Assembly: GCF_964199755.1 (NCBI RefSeq)
Contig: NC_133930.1
Span: 26,494,071 to 26,558,070, forward strand
Reading direction: 5' to 3'
Length of the DNA stretch: 64,000 nt
Source: Larus michahellis
Lineage: Eukaryota; Chordata; Aves; Charadriiformes; Laridae
Shown: positions 12,501 to 25,979 of the stretch, piece after piece
Position numbering within the stretch: position 1 is the stretch's first letter
Layout: every line of letters starts with the position of its first letter
The notes under the pieces: model-generated
What the model was told of the DNA's origin: nothing
Database searches by the model: none
The model's input: only the letters and a program-made list of their open reading frames with translations
Position numbers and translations under genes: made by a program

Positions 12501-15500
12501 GAAAGAAAGCATAGTCTGTGCACATATGGGTATGGCCAATCATCACACACTTCGTACAAGCCTGCATGAGCTGATGGAAACAATTCTGTATGTTTTAAGT
12601 TTCACCAAAAACATTTGTCTTCATTATCTAAGATTCTAGCTACAGATTTTTTTTCTTTTTTCAAAATAAAAGTGCAAGGCAACTTGAAATCCATCTTTGC
12701 TTTAAGAAGCTGCAAAGTGTGCACGTGTTATCAGTACCTATAACTCCTCTTTTCAGCCATCGTGGTAACGGGGCATGGTAATGTCCCACAAGTTACGTAT
12801 TCTTTCCTATGGCTGAGAAGATGACTTCAGTAACTTTGCTAATAAAATACTCCATAGACATCCCGGAAAATCCTGGTCAAGCAGATGTCTACAAAGCCCT
12901 TTACCCCAGTGATTTCTCTATGAAATACTTTGAAATAAAAATTTTTAAAATTGAGAGCCTTGGAGGGTTCTTAAGATGATGTTTCCTCTTGGAATCCAAT
13001 AAGGCAGCATCTGCATTTTTCTGACAAGGTTTTCAGGTGAAGTGAACCATAAGATTGCTCCCAACTAAACATTCATCTTTACCTAGAAATGGCCTCATTA
13101 CTCAGCAGGTCATACATTCATTACTGGTTCTTGTCTTGAGAGCTTGCAGAGTCACCTGGCGTCTCATCTAAGTGTTTTAGTACTGGCAAAAATGGGTATT
13201 AATGATTGGCCCTAATAGGGCCACATTATGAGATTTGATTTGAATGCCACAGAGTAACTAGGCCATCTAGAGTTGACCTGCCCGAAAATGTCAGCGCAGC
13301 ATGTGACTATTGAGAGAGTTAGGCACTGCTGTTTCGATTAGTCATTTCATGACTCTGTCCCTAAATCCATCCATTCAGCCTTTTTTTGGCTTAATGCCAA
13401 CACCACCTGCTCAGGCTGGGAACTGCCTTCTCTTAGCGAGACCAAAGGAAATGTTGATGTGTGCTGTGTCTATTTGAACCAAAGATCAGCAGGGGAGACT
13501 TTCTTCCAATCACAAGTGAATTTGAGGCTGTGGGTGACAGGTAGGCCACCACTGTAGCTTATAATGACTCTAGTTAAATCCCCAGCTGCACACTTTAATT
13601 GCAAGTTAAATTAAGATATTGTACAAAGAGGGTTCCAAATGTAGGTGTCTTCCTTTCTTAAAATAATCCTTATAAAGCAATCACATGCCTAAAACCCTGT
13701 GATATGGTAAAACCTTTCTGTCAAGCCATGACAGGTACTGATGGGCTGTGCAGTATTTGAATGCAAATCTGACTCCAGCTCTGACATGAGCAAGATGCCG
13801 TCTGTTGAGGTAGCCGTCACTGGAGTCGTCACTGTTACTCAGAAGTGTAGTTGCACACTAGATTAAATATAGAGATCACAATTATAAATAAAGTGAAGTG
13901 TTTACCAATTGTGGTGACTGATTTCCGAAAATATGGTTGTCTCCTTTTTTCCGCAATGATATCCATATAGTGTGTCTCTGATTGTAGCATAATCCAAGTT
14001 CGAAGGTCCCTAGTGCAACTGCCTGCTCAGAGCAGGGTCAACTACAAGGTCAAAGCAGGTTACGCAGAATTTGTCAAGTTACTTTTATGTGCATCAGTCT
14101 GTGCAAGAGTTTTGTGGAGCTTACCTTTGGTTTTGATCCTTGTCCTCACCTCCTTTCCTCCTGCCCAGTCTGGGGATCACATACAGATGTTACACTCAGC
14201 AAATTTCCTAAGTTTGCACTAAATAGTTTAATATACATGTTAGCAAAACACTGGAAAACACAGCTCAAAATGCCTCTGTGCTCATTCATGCTAATTAAGT
14301 AAGTTCAGTTCACGCTTAGTTTTGAATCTTGCCTCACCATCTTTCTTCAGGCTTACATAGGATCTCACACAGTAGCTTTCAATTTCTGCATTAAAAAGTG
14401 TTTAGAAAAATGTACTGTATTTCTTGACATCTAGCTGTCACTTTAATATGAATGTCTCAGAAGAATTTTTTTTTTTTTATACAGCGTAATTATATTTCTG
14501 AGCTGCACACTAACAGCAGGCCTGGAGCAATTGGCTTGACAGCTCTTTCACGTATGTCTTTTTTATGTCCTCAAATACAGACTTCCAGTTTCTTTTCTAT
14601 GTGATCAGAGGTGTCTGTTTTTGGTAACTGCAGTCCAGCATGGCAGTTGATTGCAGGGTTGTATGAATTTGCTACCCTATTTCCACCAAAGCCTGCCACA
14701 TCGTTAATTTTTTCTCGGAAAGGTCTTAAACAGATGATTTTGTACTTTTAGGCACTTCAGAGAGATACCTCCATTTATTAAGCTACGGGTGGTACATCTT
14801 TAACGTAATACCAGGAGAAGCATTTCCAAATCAACACCAGTCCTTCCTGTCTGTATGGGAATTGATCTTTGAACAAACTGGGGAAGGAGCTCCACACTGA
14901 AGCAGCCTGGATGCCCTCCCCTCCCGCCTCAAAGAACTCAGCTCCCAGCTGCCTGCAAATGGTAGTGCTAACGCTGGAAGTTAGCGATGCTGGAAGTTAA
15001 GAGAAAGCAGTCAGACAGACTTCTTCTGTCTGTTCTTCAGCTTCTGTATACCAAGCACACCCTCCTTTTGGGCTGAAAGTATGACTCAGACCTATGTGAG
15101 GAAATATTTCAGGATCCTCATGAGTCTTAATCATTATCCTCCAACAGATGTCAGGGAGCTTTCAAAGTTTTTCAGAGGCAAAACTCCAGTTCTTTTCCAT
15201 TCGCTCAGGGCTAATTAAAATATGGTCTGGACAAGACCAAAATATACCTAGAATGACTTAGCATAGGAAGAAAAGTTGATAGCAAGACAGCTTCTGTGAA
15301 ACATTACTGCTCTGGAGACCACAAACATTTGGAACTGATGTTGCCACCCTTTTGCACCTTTGTCTCTGTACTTAGGAGGAATGTTTTTCAATGATGAAAT
15401 TACCTTGAATATCTATCAGCAGGCCCCACAAGGCCATTTTGGACAACCAAAGCTGAGCTGTGTTTGTGGCTTTCGCTCAGCTTTGCTGCATCCTGCTGCG

Positions 15501-17600
15501 GGCTGGTACAGAGAGGTGTGGTAGATTTGCCCTTGAGCAAACAAAGACTGCCTTTACCACCATTCCCTTAAGTCAGGAAACACAGAAACAATGTCCAGGA
15601 AAAAAAAAAAACAGTTATTGAAACAATTCATCTACAGGAATTGCACTCAATAACAGTGTGTCTGAGGGATAAGGTTTTCCTCTGATGGGAGTTAGGAAGA
15701 GGTAAAAAACCTTTGTTGGTGAGAAAAAAAGTCTTTTTTGGTGAGAAATCAAAAATTATATATTTTTACAGATACCTGGGAGACTTACTAGTCGTAACAG
15801 AAATCCGTTTAAAAAATACAGCTTCTGGTAGCATCTAAACAACTATTCAAAGTGAAAACAATCTGCGTTATTCTGTACAGTGGGTAAAAAAGAAGTATAA
15901 CTCACACAGGATTCAAGCTGAAATCTCATTCTGGTGACTAATGTAATTGTTTCCAGAAGAAGCCCGTCCATAAGACGTATGATAACAGAAACATAAGTAA
16001 TCACTTTAAAAACCTGTAAATTGTAGAGACTCCTTTCTCCCCCCTTATCTGCTTCACCAATGCCATCACAAAGTTATCACCCAGCCAGCAGAGGAGGTAG
16101 CACTGCAGCAAATATGTGCAAGGAATTGGGAAGCAGATACTATGATAAAATGTAATTATGCTATATAAAAAATATACTTCTTTGGAGGCATTCGTATTTA
16201 AGTGACAGCTACATCCCAAGAAATACAGTACATTTTTCTAAATGCTTTTCTAATGTGGAAATTGAAAGTTACTGTGCAAGATCCTATCTAAACCTGAAGA
16301 AAACAGGCTTGATTTCCAGACTAGCTGACAAGTGTATGTAGCAGTTTTCCAACTTGTTATGTGGAATTGTAAGATTCTGTCGTAAAAGAGCAAAAATGAG
16401 AGATGTATTCAGTAGCTCTTGGGAGAAGCTGGCGTGAGGGCCAAAAAAGGGAAATAAGGGAAAATCTCTGCATTCCTGATGTGAGCTCTCGGCCTTTTTC
16501 TTTGAAGTCTGACTGATCAAATTTCATACTTTCTACCTGATCCTTTGTCTTAAGGTACAAGTTGCTAAACCCAAAGGCTTCACAAGGCAATATATGAGTA
16601 AATTATGCCTTTCATTGTAGAACTTACGTGATATATTCAGTTATGAGAAGTTATAGCCTTAGCTAATTAGTCGACAAAAATGCAGTTTTTTTAAGGCTTT
16701 TCCTCAGGACTTTGTCATGGAACTGAGGATGCTTGTTTCTTTTTTCTTTAGTAGCCTAATAATAAAAGGCTTCAGAAAATGTTCACCAAGAGAATAATGA
16801 CTATTTGGAATTTGCATTTTCCTTTTGAATGATCTTTTCAAGGGAGACTCACAAACATCTTGCCAAAACACTTCCCATGATTTCTCTTGGGAAAAGGTTC
16901 GCTGCTGCGTGTGCTGCCTGTACACATTTGTTTGTGTTTGGCTCTTTAGGGAACTAAAACTAAATAGACCAATTCCAAGGATACCTTGATGGCTGATAGT
17001 GCCTGAGTATCAATAAATACTGGTCTGATTTATTTTTTTTGTCTTAACACCAAAGACTGTGAACTCATGAACAGTTAGTCTGTCATGAACATATGGGTGC
17101 ATTCAAGAAAGGACATCAGAGAAGTGGGCTCATATTATGTGTGCAGGATATTATTTCATTCCAGTCCTCATCAGTTCTTGATGCTTCAGAGAATGCAAAG
17201 ACATCAGCTGGTATATGAAGGCTTTGTCATACCTACAGCTAAGTGATTAATTTGGATTTTGGAAGAACTTTCTGGTTCAGTCATAGCTTCCGATCACACC
17301 TCTGCTGCAATGCCAGCAGAAAGCATTTCCAGATTCCACATGCAGCCACACATGACAATCCCATTGTGCACCCCCTTGTTTGAGTCTGTCCAATTTTTTC
17401 TTGCAATAGCTAGGGGGAAAAAGGTTGCTTTTATCCTGCCCCATTTTTCTGTTCTGCTGTACAGTGCCACCCCATGAAAACCTGTGTCAGTGCAGCTGGG
17501 TGGTGGGAAGTAACTGGATGAGATCTCCAGTACTGCCATAGATTTATGTAAGGGGCCATGAACTCAGTCAAGCACCTCCCTCAGCAGAAGAAAAGGGATT
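9574..17600. other. Intergenic DNA without recognisable genes
   Basis: Unique sequence, mostly AT-rich, with one GC-richer patch at about 10360-10760. Overlapping frames of up to 134 codons occur there on both strands, which looks like a composition effect rather than a gene. A 120-codon frame at 12140-12502 also lacks any recognisable motif or homologue. There are short poly-A and poly-T runs (for example 14466-14480 and 15600-15612). Confidence 0.5.
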
Positions 17601-18000
17601 TTGGAATGGTTTGCCCCAACTGCTGCTGCCCTAACAGCTGATGCAGCTGGGCAGGAGGTCAGATATGTGGCTGGACCAATTATCAGAGCCAGTGGTTATA
17701 GAAAGACCCAGAATATGCTTATGTTCCCCAGCAGAGGATTTGGATTTACATCCCTAGCCATGCGGAGGAAGGCAGGGGCAGGGGCAGTGGCTGTCAGCTC
17801 GGGGGGCCATGCCAGTAATGGGGGAATCGGAGCAAGAGCCGGGAGCCTGCCTTGCTTGCTGAGGGCGGGGAGGAACCTCCCAGGGACCCAGTGAGGCTGG
17901 GAAGAAGCTGGGAAGTGCAGTGATTCTTAGCTTTCAGGAGCTGCCTCTAAATATAATCTAATTTCTTAAGCCTTGCCTGTCTGTTCAATAAACTCATTTT
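17601..18000 (+). other. Possible exon or 3' end of an unknown transcript
   Basis: A GC-richer block (97-codon frame 17601-17894) is followed by an AT-rich stretch with a canonical AATAAA at about 17984-17989 and then a T-rich segment. This arrangement resembles a transcript 3' end on the plus strand. The peptide is low-complexity (Gly/Ala/Arg-rich) and I do not recognise it. It could be a lncRNA exon, a decayed repeat, or chance. Confidence 0.15.
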
Positions 18001-21000
18001 TTTCAACCTTAAATTGTATCTAATATCAAGATCTGTTTCAGGTGCAGAAGGTAGCAGGTCCCTGAAGTTGCCTTACTTGGGAAGGCACGATTCTGAAACA
18101 GAGAAGCTGCTCCTCTCCATCACCAAGGGCTTCTTGCTAAGTGCAAAGGTGTGTTTGCGATCCGGGAAGATGAAGTGTTGGTCGGAGAGAGGATAAAATG
18201 TCCAATTTCCCATCTAATGGCATGGCTAACATTTCCCATTCCAGGGGTATGGCTTACCTGTTTCTTTTCTAGAACTATTATAATGGTGATTTCTGGTACT
18301 CTATTAGTGACTCAGTGGCTTTAAAATGGGGCTTTTAACTACAGTGATGCTACACTATAATCTGGTTTAACGTGTTTTAATTCCAATCTGAATTGTGTTG
18401 GCTTTTTAACTCCACTTCAGACTAAAATAATTAATACAATAAATAGGCACTGAAATATCATGCACAGCCAATTTAGAAGTATTTTAAATTGAAAAAAAAA
18501 ATTAGAGCTAATTGAACATGAAATATCTTTCAGCCATTTGAAGTAACAGTTCAGATGCACTGAATACCAACCCTCTTCCTTCTCCAAAGCACAACAAGTA
18601 TTTATTTCTTTTAAAGATCAAAATGTCATGAATATGCCTTTCAACGACATTTTTTAAGAAACTCACTGAGGGGTGGTTAGAAAAAGACACAAGTTCTAAA
18701 TGTTCTTCTTTGTTTACACTGCTCATTGTATGGGCTTGGAGCTCATTCACCCAAGTAAAAGAAACAACAGTTATTTCCATGACTCACAAGCAGTCAAACA
18801 AATGTGAAGTCTTTAGGTGCTAACTTGAGGTTTTCTTGCTCCTTGAAACAAAAACATATTCACAGCTGGTTAAAAAACCACTTTGGTCGTATCTTTAACC
18901 GTAATGGGGTAGTAGTAATTGCATTCAGGAGCTCAAAATGTTGGCACAGCAGTCAGCTGTCTCTGCTCTTGTGTCCCAGGCTTTGCCTTCGCTGGGTGCT
19001 GGACAAGACACAGTCAAGTCTTACAATAAGATAAATTAGCCCGACATATCACCCCTTTGAAAGTTAAGTAAGATTTAGGGGTTAGAGAAGAGACCTCTAC
19101 CAGCTTTGTAATTTAAAAACAACTGCTATTAATGAACAGCTTTCTTATGAAAGACAAAAACCACTTTTCATTCCCACTGCCTATTTTGCCAATAAAGGCT
19201 TCAGTAAAAGGCTTCTAAAATGTCAAGGACTGGTTTCATTTAATCAGCATTTGTGCTTATTAATCAGTTGCGAGATTTAGTAAAGAGCAGTCTGTTGTTG
19301 GTCACTCCTTGGAGAGACAGTATGGGTGATAGTGGGTGTTTTTGGAGGAAAGATTAGGGAGGCAGCTGATGCATCCTTTTGACTGTGAAGCTTGAGACAA
19401 GACAAACATGCAGAGACTGTGAGAGGAAAGAATAGCAAAGACAGAAACCCCAGCTCTGTTTCTGGTGACGAGTCCCTCACTCTCAGCTTCATTGCAAGCA
19501 AAATGCAGCTGTAAAACACTTAACCCTATTAGACTTCCTGTGGTCTCACAAGCTCACATGGAGCTTTTAAGGTCACTCATCTTATGGGCTTCCAGGTCAC
19601 AGGCTCTCAACTGCGGGACTGGCAAAAGATACAGACGAAGGCATGCTCAGAACAACAAAAAAAAATAGGAACACAATAAAGAAAAAAGATCTGTGAGGAG
19701 GAGGGCAACTCACATGTCCCACCCTCTTGAGGACACAACTGTCTCCACAAGAGATGGCAGCATCTTGCTGAACACAGTGCCCAGTTTTGGGTGGCATCAT
19801 TTGGTCACTGAGGCCACCCCGGTCTGAGAGCCCCCAGGACTGGAGCAAGCCAACTGGGTCTTCAGACCTTGGCACCCAGTGACTTCTCCAGGATGTACCA
19901 GGTACCTCACCACCATGTTTTACATGCATGCCTCAGCATGTGACATCAGCCGCTGCAGCATCCTCAGCAAGTCTGGTATAAAGGGAACAGCAAAGATGGG
20001 ACAGCATGGAGGTAGCACCTCTCGCTGACCTCAGCTGTGTGAGGTCTTTCAGCCACGTTTGTTTTCTGTTTTACTACTAGGCATGTTAGTTTGGCATGCA
20101 TTCCTAACATGGTTTTACTCCCAGAGGTGGTGTCTGAGAGATGTCTGAGGGTACAAATCCTGCTGGAGACTGATTTTTGTCAGAGTAAGCTGGTCCCATG
20201 CAGGCTGGCCCATGGGGGGACGGGTTCCCGGAAGAAACTGTCCTCCGAAACATGCCCAGGTTTTGCACTGAAGAGAGCTGGTCCAGAAGAGAGGCTGGCA
20301 ACAGGTCAGCAATTGCCCAGTGTGGGTGGCAGGTCGTTCATCAGCCCCGTTTTGTCTCTGGCACCCCGTTACTAAATGATATAAATATTTCCAGTGATTC
20401 ACAAGAGATTTGTTATCCAGGATAACAAATCTGTGCTGTCCCATTCACATATCCTCCTGCTTTATGCAGGGTGGGAGATTTTGGACCCTTTCCAGGGTCC
20501 CCATTACAGACCAATTTATTTTTCATTATTTAACAGACAATGTTGAAAATACAAATACCAGTGGGATAAAAAAAGATTTATGTAAGTAGCAGTGGGAAAA
20601 CTCTGTGGTAAACCAGAGGTGGGACTAATCCCTTAACAGAGAGGAGTGAGTAATAGCAGCTGAGTCAGGCAGAGTGAGGTCTCACTGGGTGCTGAGTACG
20701 TCTGTGAGGACTGGGCATTTCTGCTCCCATGACAGTGGTCACTACAGGCAGGCAGGACCTACATGAGCAGTGAATTCTTCATGCACTGGAACCTATGAGG
20801 ACGATAAGGACTAATAAAGGCCATTTGGAGAAGACAAGTGAAAGGACTGCTTGAATTTCTAATGAAAACTGACCAAGTGGCTTTTTATCTATATGTGTAA
20901 TTAGAACCATCACTGAGCAACGTATTACTGGGGTTAGAAATACTCCATGGCAGTCCTGCAAAAAAGAAAAAATCATTACTATGCATTTATTTAAAAAGGC

Positions 21001-22699
21001 CAGATAACCTGTTCAAGAATGCTATTAATCCAGAAACAACATTAGCTAGAACAAGAGACCTATTTTCAATGCTCAATTAAGATCGTGCCACTTGATAGCT
21101 TTTTGTTAACATTGTGCAACATCAGGACAGAATTAATATGCTATTTCTCAGTGGAGCCGTTCGCTTTATGGTATCTGCAGCTTGCAGCTTCAAGTTGCTC
21201 CTTGTTTCTCCAGCTTTCCTGAGAAGACCATGTAAATAGAAGATGAGAGGCACGCTGATTCTGAGTCTTTTTTCCTAGATATTAGTACCCAAAAAACCAA
21301 ACCAGATGGATGGCTAAAGCGCAGACTGTACTCTGGGGCTAACAAAGGGAAATCAGCTCCTTTAACCTATTCCATTTACAACCTTCTGTCTCATGGGTTG
21401 TCCCTGGAAAGCAAAGGTTACCCACTGCGTGATCCCAAAGCACTATCAGATTGTTAATTAGCTGTTGTTCCCTGTTCTTCCCAGCAAACTGGGAAGGGCT
21501 CAGGCTGTTCCATTGACTTGCCTCTGCCAGAAAGGGGAGATTGTGTTTCGAGTCTCTCCCAGCCCCAGCTGCCTGCGCCTGCTCCCTGACTTGCAGGGGA
21601 TCTCAGGGCCCTTCGCTGAGCTGAATCATCTCCCTGGGTCAGCAGAGGATTGATGTGACAGGTTAGCCAGGTGAGTGGCACAGACGAGGGTCAGACACAC
21701 ACAGGAGGAGGCAGAAGGAGGAAGGGGCAGAGGAGGAGAGCGGTGGTGTGACTCCAGCCTGTAAGTAGCACCCTCTGACAGCTCAGCAGAGCAGTCAAAA
21801 TCTACTTGTTTCCTGGCTTCTTTTATTTTTAGAGGAGAAGCAAACAGCTTCAGAGCCTCCCTCCCCCCTGTCTCTACCATCATGAGAGGATAATGATGAG
21901 ATGAACAAAACTCACCCACTGGCCTCAGTTGTTGATGTGTTTGTGTAGGCTTCTAGCACCTCACCTTGGGTGGTTTGGGGTCTCTGTTCTCCCCAGCAGA
22001 GTCCTGGCGCTCACCTGCCTTCATACTGCTCCTGAGGCTTACCCGATCTCAGGGGGAAAAGGCAAAATGGTGAAAATAAACCGTGCTATAGATTCCGGTC
22101 AGCTGTTCCCTTTTAAACACAGACTTGTCAAATAATGCTTTATCAGTATCAATGCACATCAGTGACCACATTGTTCAGTCTTGCATTTGGGAGTGCTTTC
22201 CAATTAAAAGCAAATCGCTGAAAGAGACTTTCAAATTGGTTTCATTGAAGAAGAAGAAATGAAGGGAAGCTACTTGAGATCTGACAATAGCTGAAGTGAT
22301 TTGTAAGCATGAAGCATGCAAGCTAACATTTAATTAACAGCAGCAAAAATAGAACATCGCTTTGAATTTACGTAAGTTCTCTTGTTCTATGTATGCGCAA
22401 TGCCCTTTCTTTAAGTTTCTCTTCTCAGAAAACTGTATTAACCCTCCATTCCTATAGTTGATATACCAGTCACTGGTTGGGCAGCATTTTCCGTCCCATG
22501 TAGGGTTGGACCCAGGCAGTATTTTCCAAAAATCACAATCTGGAATCATTTTCCTTAAAGCAGTGAAAATGACTGTTTGTGTAGGAGAAATGATAAATAA
22601 ATCCTTATGTTTATTATGGCTATGCCTGAATTTGAAACATCTCTGTGGCTTACTTACAATATTACTTAATCAAGTAATATCTCCAGAGCACATGAAGAA
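18001..22699. other. Intergenic DNA without recognisable genes
   Basis: No gene, RNA or known repeat is identified. Two AT-rich blocks, 18270-18470 and 20990-21190, contain clustered TAATTA/ATTAAT words and few CpG. They could be regulatory, but this rests on composition only. Confidence 0.45.
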
Positions 22700-23770
22700 A
22701 CCAGGACTCTTGCAACATAGGTGATGATCCTGGGTCCCCTGGTCCGCAGACCAGGTTTTTGGTTTTTGGTGCCACTCATGTGGATCCATTTTGGGTGCCT
22801 GCTTCAGGAAGACCTGAACTGCAGTTCCTGGACACCGCTTCCCCCTGCCGATCACCCAGAGGGCCCTGACACTGCAGATGGCTCCAATTGTGCAGATCAT
22901 TCAGTGAGACTGATCTTGAGAAGTTCTTGGCTCAGAGCACATCTCCCAGCCCCAGCATCACTCCAGTGGTCACTGCAGACGGGAAACCCCTTCCCACTGC
23001 CTCTGCTCAGCACATGGTGTGACAGTATCGCTGTCTGCATCCAGTTCCCATCCTGCATCAGGATGCCAATGTCGAGATGCCACTGAAATGGTCATTGTGT
23101 TTGCACCAGAACCCTCTCCAATCCCTCAGGCAGACTGCCTCTCCCTTCGTGTTGAAGCTGGGCAAGTTGCTGCTCCCCAGGAACACCATTGCTGCCCATC
23201 TGCTTTGAGACTGTGATGCTAGGCTGATGCTAGGATGGCCGCTGTTTGGTGGGATCCATGGTGTTGGCCAGTGTACCCACCTCATTCACTGGTCCCCCAG
23301 TGCTTTTAGACCTAGGAAACAACTGGATGGACCAGATAACGCTGAGCAGCCGCATTGTGGCCCCAGTCCATGGCGTACTCCAGCCTCCACTGACCAAGGC
23401 CCTGAGCAACTTGGTGCAACTATGAAGCAAGCGCCCAGATGATCTGCCGAGTTCCTCTTCAACTAGAAGAATTATGTGAGGCTGGGGCTGCAGTGAGCAC
23501 ACAACTGTTGTCCATGGGGCCAGGCCCCCCTGCCAGGCTCCCAGCAAGGGGCTGGCATGTGCACCTGACCCCATCTCACTGAAGGTGAAGTCTCCTCTTT
23601 CTCTTAAATGAAGAACCAGGATTTCTCCGTGGCTGTGATTCTTCTTCCCCTGCTCTACCAGGAACCTTCCCACTAGTCCCCCCTGCTGATGTTCTACTGG
23701 AGTCTGAAAACCACTGTGCAATCTGCACACTGCCTGCGCAAGGCCCGCTAGATCAGCCTGCTGCTCTTCT
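22700..23770. other. Unexplained GC-rich block, possible retrocopy relic
   Basis: About 1.05 kb of GC-rich sequence with fairly sharp edges in AT-rich DNA. Plus-strand frame 1 from 22723 to 23442 (about 240 codons) carries only three internal stops before a terminal one. A 121-codon frame overlaps it at 22721-23086, and a 166-codon frame lies antisense at 23230-23730. I do not recognise any of the peptides, and the coding strand is ambiguous. There is no visible poly-A tail or splice context. It could be a decayed processed pseudogene, a non-coding exon, or a local GC-rich segment. Confidence 0.2.
22738..22755. repeat. Short perfect hairpin (7-bp arms)
   Basis: CCTGGTC and GACCAGG flank a CGCA loop, forming a perfect 7-bp stem at the left edge of the GC-rich block. 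A T/G-rich run follows. No function is evident. Confidence 0.4.
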
Positions 23771-25925
23771 GCTTGTAAGGCAAACGCATGCTAGTTTAGC
23801 TGTGGTGTCTGCTTTGGGGTTTTTGGCAAAGTTACCCTGCTTTTAGTTTTACTCCAGTTTTGAATTTTGCAAGCTTACTGCATACTATACTACACCTCTG
23901 TGAATTAGAAAACACCAAAGAAACTATATTCCAATATGAAAAATAGCAGTAATTAATAGTAATAGTAAATTGTATAGGAATTAGTAGCTAATCCACTTGT
24001 AATCAATAGCTAATTATCTATAGTAATTAATCAATTATAGAAGAAACATGAGCTTATGTATGATCTATTTGTGTGATCTTATTATCCAGACTTATACAGT
24101 GCTCCAGTTTTTGTGACAGTTGTTTTAAAGTCAGTGGCAGAACTGATGTCTTTTTAATGATAGGGTCTCCTGCATCTGTGTAGTAATATAATCGTACCCC
24201 TGGGTTATTATGAACCAGCCTGGCCTTATCCAATTGATTTTCCTTTTGCATTTGATGCAATGCAGGCTCCAAAGTCTACTTGACTTTGATGTGCCCTCTG
24301 TGAAGCATGCAAACACACACTTGCCAGAAGTTTCCCCTCATGCTCCACTTTTCCCTGCTAAGACAATAAGAACAACTGTCCAAAAAAAGCCAAGAGATGG
24401 GAACAAACTCTGATGGATCACGTTGCTCAATTAAGCCGGTTTAGAGTAAGAACAAGGCAAAACCATTGGGGCAAATCCCGCAGAGTTCAGTCTAGCCCAT
24501 TCTTCATTTTAGATGGGATCATCTAAGCAGCATTTCCACTGTGTCCTCAGCTACCTAGAAAATTGTACCATCCACTGACTGTAGAGATTGACAGCTCAGA
24601 TGGGCTGAGAATGAGCAGATTTCTTATTTTTGTAATCCCCATTATCTGTGTTCAAACCAACCAAATTATGATAGTAAACACACAGCAATTTCCATGTTTT
24701 GTGAAGTATCTCTTTCTAATATAAAAATTGGACAGGTAGGGATGATACTGCTGTAGTGACAAATGGATCAGCCAAAAACAATCTCCTTCCAAAGATAGTT
24801 ACATGTTTTGATGTAACGAGATGATAAACGTGTGCCTCAGCTGCATTAAGAATGGACTCTATTATGCGGGGATGGCTCTGTAAGGCTTCCCAGATTTACT
24901 TCTTCTCTGCCTCTTATTTTGAGGATCCAACTCCTCCTGCCTCCAAGTGGGTCTTCTCTAGTTCTCGTCATCTTCCTGGGTTAAAGGAACCCAGTGTACT
25001 TTAACAGGAGTCTTTTTTTTTTTTTTCACCAGTAATGCCAGTAATGTTGCTTCTTCTCAAAACTTTAGCTCAGCCCAGAAACTTGCAGCAGCATGAAGAC
25101 ACGGGATCTTTTGTACTATAAGAAACTGCCTACACATTCTGAAAGGTGAGGCTGGAGCTTGACTGATTGAACAGTCAGAGACCCTGTTTGCTTACCTCTT
25201 CACGTGGGACACTTCATTTTGGCTTCCAATTAATTGTGGTATCTGGTGGGACTGGAGGAGAAGTTACTGTACTGCTAATTAAATTATGGCAGAGTTAGAA
25301 GCATGTGTTATCATTCTCTTTTGCCTTGCAAAAGAGTCAGATTTCCAAGAAACCAGAAACTTGGGGCTGTGTTGAAACCTCCTCCAAGAGGTGCCCACTT
25401 AAAGCTCAGTTTATTACAGCACCTGAATTTGAGTGGGATTGGAATCAAGAGATACTTAGAGATGTTGCTCATTTTGTCACGTCCTGTAGTATCCTCACAG
25501 AAGCTACAACAATTTGCTTGTTGTGTTGTCTGCTGGATGTAGTCCTTGGACTGACAAAACTCATTGGAAAAGTATCTTTTCCTTGTAAATCTAGACTTTC
25601 TAATTCACAAGCTTGTGAAACCTTCCCAGAGAGATTAGGTTTTAATTTTTGCCACATTAAATGTTTTGCCACACACCCAGCTCCCTACTGAAGGGCTTTT
25701 TGGGATAGGCACAATCCACGTCCAGCTCCTTCTGATGTCAGGAGGTGCCTGGTTTTTCTTGCAGTTTGTGGCAGCTGCAGGTTGTGGAACTGCACATCTC
25801 CAGCTCCTGTTGGGCCAGGCACCTTGTGTGATTTACCACCACAAGAAGTGGTTTGGAACTGGGGGCAGCAAGGTAGGATCAGCTGAGACTCTCAGCAAGT
25901 TCCGCCATCAGCCTAATTGAAGCTC
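23771..25925. other. AT-rich intergenic DNA
   Basis: Nothing gene-like is seen. At 23935-24040 there is a low-complexity TAATAGTAAT/AATTAGTAG type stretch. A poly-T run lies at about 25013-25026. Confidence 0.5.
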
Positions 25926-25979
25926 TGACATCTGAACAAGATGTCAACAAGGTGACATCTGAACAAGATATCAGAAGGA
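25926..25979. repeat. Tandem pair of 27-bp units containing a palindrome
   Basis: Two head-to-tail copies of a 27-base unit (25926-25952 and 25953-25979) begin TGACATCTGAACAAGAT. The first copy contains the perfect inverted repeat GACATCT-gaaca-AGATGTC, and the second has one mismatch in its right arm. This looks like a recent local duplication. Confidence 0.7.
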
